Shown here piece after piece: positions 9,901 to 18,900 of a DNA stretch of 21,158 bases (within the stretch, counting starts at the first letter, position 1; each line of letters begins with the position of its first letter). The position numbers and the translations under genes were made by a program. Source of the DNA: Phoronis australis (taxonomy: Eukaryota > Phoronida > Phoronidae); the NCBI GenBank assembly GCA_002633005.1, contig NMRA01000039.1, forward strand, positions 864,997 to 886,154, read 5' to 3'. The notes below the pieces were generated by a model that worked only from the letters and a program-made list of their open reading frames with translations, was not told the origin of the DNA and made no database searches.

Positions 9901-12900
9901 AGCAAAACACTGAAAAACACAGCTGTGACAACAGAGTGCGCATGTGTAACAATAATGTGGAATAAAATAGGGCAGAAAATCTTAAATTTGCGACAAAAAC
10001 CATTGCTAAACTTGCCATATTTGTTTTGCAGATGCTTACCACATTGTTGCAAATACTCAAAATTTTTACGAAATGTTGTTTGGTCATAGCTACGCCACAC
10101 AAACTGTGCTAAAAGCAAAGTAAATTTTCATGAAAAGATATTTTTGTTGAGATATTTGGCAAAACAAAATTTCACCTGTCTGTCAAATCGATGTCAAAAA
10201 CTTAAGAATTTTTACCGAAGCTCAGAAAATGTTACCATTTAAAAAATGCTCATCACCGACTTTTCCACCTCAAAACATGGCATCACGGGTTGAAATCTAG
10301 CAGAAAAGCAACTTTACATATTCATTTCAGGACTCTCATTTTTTACACAAGTTTAAAAACTCCTGAGCATATCAGGAATTTTGTGTTGGAATATTTTTAT
10401 TTATGTCATTTCTGAAAAATCTTCACAAACATGGGACAGCATCAAAGTTCATATAAAAGTAGGTTGTCTTACCGGTATTTACATTAGGATGTTATCTAAG
10501 TGTCTAAGTGGAATAACAGGATTACATTGTAAGCATTACATGAATTTAGACCCTTTCCCACAAAGTTAAATTCACTACAGTCGAAGCTTCGATGTAAACT
10601 GTTAACCCGAAGTTAAGGTAGAATGTTCACATCAACACCGGAGTCATAGTTCAGCGAAGTTGTCGCAAGGTGGCGCTAATATGACCTTGGCCTGTATATG
10701 TTCATACACCTTACTGTTTTTACCCTAGCCATCAAAAATTGAAAGAACCTTCCCTCTCCCCACACAGACATGAGGACGTCTATTTCAGAAGGCAAGCAAC
10801 AGATGTGAAGTTGAGATGAAGAAGATGTAGAAGAAGATGACGGCATTTAACAGAAAATTGGGTCTCTTGTGGCTTGCAGCAGATCCATGCAAAGGCGGTA
10901 TGTCGTTTGGCGGGAACTCGTTTTGCGTACAGAAAACGTTCAGTGATATTCTATTATTCTTTTAAGGAAAGAATCCCGCAAACACTGGAGAAATTGCCAA
11001 AATAAAAAACATTGGAAAAAAATATTGACAAAAATTGACTAGTTACTGCCTACTGTTGGTGAACACAGTGACACCTGCTGATTTCAAAAATTATTTTTTT
11101 ATTATTGTTTCAATAAGAGTAGCTGGGCTCTAAATGTCAAATTGTTGTTACTTATGTATGGTTTGAAATTGTTTGGGCACAACAAGGTGTAGGTGACACT
11201 GCCTCATGTATATGCAAATTTCTATAATCTTGATATCCAGAACTGGAGAAACAGGATATCTCCCCAATCATTAGATGTTAAAAATTGATTTTGCTATTGA
11301 AAAATACACAACATGTCTAGAAAACAATTCACTTAAAGTAGCCGTTGCAAGATATAGATACTTGGCTCACTCTCTAATGATAGTTAAGGGAAGGTTTAGA
11401 GAAGGCAGTGTGGCCTAGTGTGATAGGTGCCCACTTTCTTTACTCGAGGTTGTGGGTTCGAGTGCCACTGGGCCAGACTGCTCGACCCTTGAGTCAGGCT
11501 TCTAGCTCCTCAGCTCGGTTTTAACTACCGGCATATATAACAAGAGCAATGCAGAGCGTTGAAATGCGCCCACGAATGCATCGCAAATGGTTTGCTTTTA
11601 GGGTTATTTATTTGTATCATAAAAATGGCCACTAGATGGCGCAAAAATGTACAAACCATCCAAAAACGGGAACGTGCCATATTTCATAAAAATCTGTCAA
11701 GGAACCTCAGAGAAATGAAGGAAAACGGAACAAAATAAAATTGTCACTTGTGGGCACAGTGTCCGTTCGATGCGCCTAAAAGTCGTCGTCTGTTATCTTC
11801 ATATAAATTCACATACTAAATTTAATAAAGATCCTGCAGTGGGTTTTGGATATACAGCTATGGGCGAAAAACAAAACAAAACTACCAGTAGGAGGTGCCA
11901 CAGAAGCCAGTCACCATCATCAAACGTACTCTTCACACTGACAACATATACGCCAATTTTCAAAACCATCCCTAAAATGATTTGATTGATCAAGGGGTGG
12001 ATGCCAAAAACAAGATTTGAAAACAGCAAAAATGGCCACCAGGTGGCGCAAAGTAACTCGATTCCGTCCAAAAACAGGATGATAGTGTCATCTCACCAAT
12101 AGATGCCTATATTCAAAATTTTATGAAAATCTATTGAGGACCTTTGTAGATACAGGCTGGTAAATGTAAAAAAACTAAAATTGCAGTTAGGGGGCACACC
12201 TGTAGTCGGATCTGTCCTAAAGTTCGCTCATGCCGTTCCATCCACGGAAGGAACACATGTGCAAAATTTCATGAACATACGTCAAGCCGTTTTGGAGATA
12301 GAGCAGCGGACGCCGGATGGACAGAGATGACGGCATAATGCGTCCACATATAAATATGTGGCTGCATAACAAAACATTTAAAATGGTTCCAGGTGATAAG
12401 TGCAATGGGCCCACTTCAGCGGACTCTGCACGTCTGATACAACGTGTACCAGACCGCCTGCAATTATATTTTTTAAGGTAAGGTTTATTGGTCTTGATGG
12501 AGGGGAGGAAAGTAAACACATCTCTGCTGCAATAAAGGAAAGGTGGAATCAGAAATATACTTTCTCCTCGGATGTAAATTATATTCTGATTTGCACATAT
12601 AGTTCTTACTTATATTTGATAGGGTGGATGAAGCAGTATTCAGGGATCTCCTACAGACCCACTATATAAATAACTTGAGAAAAATTGCTGAATATTTAAT
12701 TAATGGTGAGAAACGTCGAAATGAGTTTCTTAATAAAGAAAGATTTGACATTGTTTGCTTTCTACACACTAATATGTAGAATGTAAAAAGTAACCGAAAT
12801 TGGTGTTTGAATCATACAAATCGGTTCTCTATAACTGGGTTTTCGTACACAGGTCAAAACGACTTCAGCTGCTTGACTGATGAGGAAGGCAGTCCTGCTC

Positions 12901-15900
12901 AAGAGGAGACTGCATACTGGTGCCCTCTAGAATAATGGGAGCACAAAAATGATTTTCGATTGATCCCAAATCAGATTTGGTGGACAGAAATTCAATTACT
13001 ACATAGTGCAGGGCCCTCGTTCATCTGATTGCATTAAATGACACTCTATGATAAGAACAGATAAAATTTGGATAATAAATAATCAATTTTGTATGAAAAG
13101 AACCAAAATGAGAATCAATAACAACCAAACAAAATAGCACTTTTACACTCACGGTGATATCAATAAGTTTTCAAGGACAACACGGCTTAGTTTATCCTCC
13201 ATTTGTTGGAGCAATCACCCCCCAAAAAACAAAACAAACTGGGTTATCTATCAAAGGAGGCAGGGGGTACTCCAGTAAAAGGTGTACATGGCAAATGCCA
13301 CTCAGACAAGTGAAATTTTCCCACTTTTTTCTCTACCAAATACAATACTTTTTTTCTGGCAAAATTCCCTATGAAAGAATATCTCTTGATATAAAATTCT
13401 CTGCAAAAGTGTTTACTATGGGGATTAGAAATTCAACAAATGGATACATTCCAACAAAAATTTATAGAAGGTTTTTTAACTCTATCTATAATTTTCAAAC
13501 TTAGTTTGCATTTTTGACAACAGTACTTTCTTTGATATTGTTTCCAGCTTAATGAGTTAAAAGATATCTGTCCATCCAGAATTCCAACAAAAGGTTAGGT
13601 TTTACAAAGGGAAGTGTTTCTATAATAAAATTAAACTTAAGAGATTTTTAATGGAAATCTCAACAAAGGAGTTCCTTTTTTCCAGTCCACTCTTAATGTT
13701 TATTGGTAGGTATTCTAATTTATAAGTAACACCCCCACCAGAAATAGTTAAAGGGATGCTAAACCCTGTTTTGATGATTTCAACCAACCCATGTTATGTC
13801 ACCTGCTAATGCATCATTGCCATCAATCCAGTAAAAACTCACATCCCGTATTTCACAAACTGGATATTATGGTATTTTCCCACTTTGAACCGGTTACACT
13901 GAAAATTTGAACTTTTCTATTTTGGTCCAAAGTCACGATTTTATAGGCAGATTTTGATAAATAATTGGCTGTGACATTTGCTAAAACCGTATACACTTGC
14001 TCATTTAGCAGAATTATCAAACTTAGAGGCTTATCAAAAGTTCCAGAGCCGTGGTTTTAGTATCTGGGTTTGATATCTTTTTAAGTGAACACAAAGTTCA
14101 GTGACGTGCTATGTATTATCTGAGATAACCGACTTTAATGAAATTCATATATCAGGACAGTTCTAGAATTTTGACAGGCATTTCTTCAGCTTATATTTTC
14201 TCATATTTCAAGTTGTGTACTTAGCTCCTTAAATATAGGTGTCAGTTGGAGAGCGCTGAATTACCTTCAGCGTCGGTAACTAGCCATGGGCCAAATTTTC
14301 TGAATGTCGGGTCTCTGAACACTATATATATACAAAGGTTAAAACACAAGTTGTATATGTTTCAATTCATCAACTATATCTGACAGTATCCCACCTAATT
14401 CAATTTGAATTATGGCAGTCAAACTTCAGTTCCTTAATTCATTGTAAAAATCTCCCGTCTTTGCACTACAAATTATTAAATGTAAGCTTGCCCATTGCCA
14501 AACAAAAGCAGGCCAATTCTTTTGAGTGTAAAAGTACAGAAACCCGCTTGCTCTAATAGCCCAATTCACTTGAGAGGGTTACATACACTTGGCAAATACA
14601 TATCGCAAGCAGTACTTATCCTTGTGGCGACCACTCACAAAGGAGATAACTTACAGGAATATCATAGGCACTGACTGAGGAGATTGGAGATTATTTTTTG
14701 CGCTGTTGTAATTGTTTGTAGGCAGGTTTTTAAGGTGACTATAACTAGACAAACATGAGAGGAATCAAACCAAATACACACTTACACTTTAGATTTTCAG
14801 GAACTTTTCAAGGCTTTGTGCAAAAATACAAGAAACAAACTAAGGGTAGTCAAAGTCTGTGCGAACCATGTTAAGGCAAGACTCAGGGGTTTTCATACAT
14901 AGCTCAAGACTTTTCAACATGGTGCAGCGCAAAGTCTCGACCCAGTTTACATCATCAAAAACTAACCTCCCGTGACCTCATCAAGTAGCGGACCAGGCGG
15001 CCGCGCAGTACACCTAACGTCTGGTTGTCAAAGTCAGGGGCACTGATGCCTGTCACACTATCCACGAGGACCTGCCACTTGGGTAGTTCCTGCTCCAGGT
15101 GGCGAATCTCTCTCTTCTGACGACGATCGGCGATGGTAAGCTCTACAAGAAACAAGACGTCAATATTAAATTATGGCAACTGCTCTACAACTACGCACAT
15201 TCTAAATTATAGCACATCCAAATTTAGTAAACAAAAAATATGATACTTTTCTGTGAATTCGCACATGGTACAATGGCAGGCATTCTTAATTTCTATTCAT
15301 TCCCATATACTTAAACGCCAAAATACCACTCACCCCTACCTCTTGAAATAATTACTTAATATTGCATGAATACGTAGAGCAGTTGCCATAAACTGTATTC
15401 CTGTCACACTCCCAACCTTGTGAGACTCAACATATGTTATCCGATATCTAAATTCGTTTGAGATGTAAATGCAACATATTTGTTGCAACAAATCTGAGAG
15501 CGGCACAGTGATGATAAGTGGATCTTGCAACCTATCAATCTCAGAGAAGTGAAAGAGGAGCAAGGAAAAATGATCCTCAGTTTCAGGGGGGCCCAAGAAC
15601 AGAGCTTGAGTCAAGAAGAGCACAACATGAGGCGAGGCTGAACACCCTTTCAGCATGACTGTCACATACATTGTCTTCACCTGCCATGTCTTTTTCCATT
15701 TTACAGGGAAAGCTGTTTTAAATTAGCAAGTTATTTAACCCACATAAGTAGAATAACAGTTTTTTGCATCATGAATGCATGAGGTTGCGAGTTTTTTAAT
15801 TCATCTCACGAAACTTCTCAGGAGCAACCACTGTATTTCATTTGCCACATTTCCCATGAGGACAGAGAAAAATTTCACAAAGAAATGCGACTTCAGTATT

Positions 15901-18900
15901 CAAGTGCTGGCTCGTACGAAACTCATACTCAACCCAAATTCAAAATCATTTCAGTACACCTTCACATGCATTAATCCCAACCCCTTTCCGCCACTGGGAA
16001 AAAATTCAAAAGAGGGAATCAAATATCAAACTTGACATAATATATTATTAATTCCTTTTTTGTGGGCATAAAAATAAAATGTTATATATCTACTTACAAT
16101 TACGAACTTTCAAATATTTTTAAGGTTAAAAGTAACTCGAGGATTTTTCAAGGTCAGAATTAAATTCAAAGACAACTCAAGGTCAAGGTTCTAAATTTAA
16201 AGACTTTTCAAGACTGTACACACCACGACACTTACCGTGTTCGAGAATTTCGTCCTTGCTGTCTTTCAATTCGTCGTCGTTGATCATGTCCTCGGCATCG
16301 GAGAAATTTAACACGTGATCTCCTCTCGGTATTGGTTGAACTGTAGAGAAACGACGAGACATACAACATGGTACAGGGTGCACTGTAGAGAAACAAGAGA
16401 TACAACATGGTACCAAGGTAATTCTGTAATAAGCTTGCATTCCATTGATTAAACTAACTTTTGATTCATACCTGCTTACCACTATAAAGCTAGTCTCGAA
16501 CTCAGAGAAGAATTGATTTATGGGCTTGGATAAAACTAAGACTTCTGATGATGCTCACTATTTAAGATGACACGCAGACGACACGCCAGGGATTGCAATG
16601 ACCAATGACAAAAAAGAGGAACATTTTCCAGGTGATGTATCATTCCACAAATAGACTTGTATGATAGAAATATTTTTCGGGTAGTGAAATTTAAGGAAAT
16701 GAATGTTCTTGCACCAATAGAGCCAAAGTGACAAAAAAGAGACAAAAAAAAGAGAACACTGTAAATCAAATCAGAAGAAATACAAAAAAAGAGGAAATCC
16801 TCCTAAAAGAGGAAATCGATGCGCCATGACAAGCCAACTATTTGGGCATGATCTCAAGCAATAACAAGACGTCAACTTCTTCCTAAGTCCACAAACTACT
16901 TCTAATTTATGTAACGGACAAGTTGAGATAAATTTGTGTAACGGACAAGTTGAGATAAATTTGTGTAACGGACAAGTTGAGATAAATTTGTGTAACGGAC
17001 AAGTTGAGATAAATTTGTGTAACGGACAAGTTGAGATAAATTTGTGTAATGGACAAGTTGAGATAAATTTGTGTAACGGACAAGTTGAGATAAATTTCAT
17101 AACTACAAATGGTCTAAAAACATTAGTTCTTTTTGACTGAAGACCAGACGATAGCAGCCTTAAAGTGGAGCTTTTCCTTCAAATAATACTAAACGAACGT
17201 GTCTAGGAGAGATCACTTAGCACTCTAATGTTGCGCTACCTTCACAACAAAACTAATAGGAATCTTAATTTTCACTGTTCCTACAGAAAAAATCAATTTT
17301 AGAAAATCCCGAATTCCTTGTTTTCGTTTAGAATCTGCCACACCCTGCTCCACTAGTTCTGGTGTCATTTTATTGCGTTGAAAACTGGAAATAGCAATGC
17401 CACCTTGAGAAAAGAAAACGGACTTATGTCAACAACAGTTGAACTTGGTGCCGGAAATAAAGACCCATTACACAGATAACACCCCGGTCTCTAAAATGCA
17501 ACCGTCAAGCCAACCTGATTGGTCAGGTAGGAGATGGTATTGTTTCATCAGCAGCCAATGAGAGTGCAAAGACGAGGCAGTGCGGGCGGGGTGAAACACC
17601 GTGGGGTTCTTGTCCAGCGTCTCTTGAAACACGTCCACCGTGGGCTGACTAGTCTGAAAGACAAACAAGTGTCGTCACGTCATCCAACAGTTAATGCACC
17701 AGCCACAGGAGCATTACATAATACATGACAAGCATTACATAATACATGAAACTTGCGGCAAGATATCTTGGCTTACGGAACGGCAAAAGTAAATTTTCTC
17801 TTGAAAGTTATTTCAGCCCCTAAAACTGATCACTTTGGAGGTAGCCAACTTGGAAGTCATGGTACGTCACTCACAAACTGCTACCCTTTCACTCATGTGC
17901 TGTTACTTGACCTTGAGAGTGCTTGACCTTAAGTGTGCATGACCTTAAGTGTGCGTGACCTTAAGTGTGCATGACCTTAAGCGTGCTTGACCTTCAATGT
18001 GCATGACCCGAGGTTTATCTCCCAAATATTGGATAGGGGTGTGGGTCTGTGCTGTCAAAATCCCAAATAAAAAAGTAACTAAGTATTTGGTAAACGGGTG
18101 CACGAGACAATGACAAGTGATGAAAACCCCTACCCAAGACAACAGTTCCTCCAACCAATCATCACCCACCCGGGACAATACCTCAAAGCTGCCAAGTAAG
18201 AATACTTCAAATCTGCCATTTACTTATACAAGACGATACCAGAAATGGAAACACCCATCCGAGATTACAGCTGAGGACAAAATGCCCACCCAAAATAATG
18301 CTCCCAAGTTTTATTGCACATCCCTATTAACCCTTCAGGTGGGAAAAACCACGGGCCCTCATCGAAGGCAGTGTTCACACTGTGATATTATCCTGGTTGA
18401 CATAAACTGTGTTCGCATACTCTACCGAAGCAATTTTTCCCAGCAACGTCTCTTCCTCCTTGCTGTAGAGAGCCTTGGCTTGTACAGACTTCACAATATC
18501 CGGGTGAAGTTGGCGAATGGCTTGAACTCCTAGTCTGAAACAAAGTGTGTGAAGTTGGGTGAGCTCTGTAAGGTATGACCATCAGAGGCAGAATGAGTGT
18601 GATGGCAACACAATGTCAACTGTTTGGTGCAAGCTTTCATTGTGTTAATTGTCATGAACATTCCGGTGTATATCAAAGATCAACAAAATGTGACTATTGT
18701 TAAAATTCATTGTACGGGTACTGGCTATTGGCTAATCTCTCAAATAGCATTGATAGGATAATGCTTGGTATCATTTTGTTATTTGCACAGTTCTGCTGAC
18801 AAAAGATATTTAAATGTTCAAAAATTTCTAATCAGAAACCCTTGTAGTTGTTTCTGTCTCCAAAAATACAGTTAATGCTTACAACTTGACAGCGACCACT

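Larger units (their letters stand above)
6435..14966 (-). other. MCRS1: MCRS1 large intron, 8.5 kb
   Basis: Between the coiled-coil exon (donor GTTAGT) and the FHA exon (acceptor CATTTTAG). The part from 6435 to 7184 and the part from 7290 to 7935 hold nothing I recognise. Repeats fill 7936-8989, 9144-9842 and 11404-12369, described separately. No exon with MCRS1 similarity is missing from here, because the flanking exons join directly in frame. Confidence 0.9.

Noticed and set aside
11404-11475. Functional tRNA gene
   Set aside because: A and B box-like words are present, but the B box is altered and the acceptor stem does not pair; a SINE head fits better.
11770-12071. Small open frames within the dispersed repeats (11770-11985 plus, 11799-12071 minus)
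   Set aside because: The frames are not shared among the three copies, so the repeat shows no coding capacity.
12861-12935. Plus-strand segment reading GQNDFSCLTDEEGSPAQE after a TACACAG acceptor-like site
   Set aside because: Only about 27 codons to a stop, no recognised family, and on the strand opposite MCRS1; a chance open stretch or repeat fragment is more likely.
16148-16185. Pair of ERR/SF-1-type TCAAGGTCA sites as an enhancer
   Set aside because: They sit in a diverged CAAGG/TCAAG repetitive tract, so the matches are probably a by-product of that repeat.
16910-17098. CRISPR-like array
   Set aside because: Copies are contiguous with no spacers, and the DNA is a eukaryotic intron.
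16771-17140. Repeat-protein frames KFISTCPLH (minus) and NLCNGQVEI (plus)
   Set aside because: Both are products of the 27-bp minisatellite inside an MCRS1 intron and are bounded by exons that join in frame without it.
18117-18533. 138-codon plus-strand open frame
   Set aside because: Runs antisense across a well-supported MCRS1 exon (18426-18534) and shows no domain.
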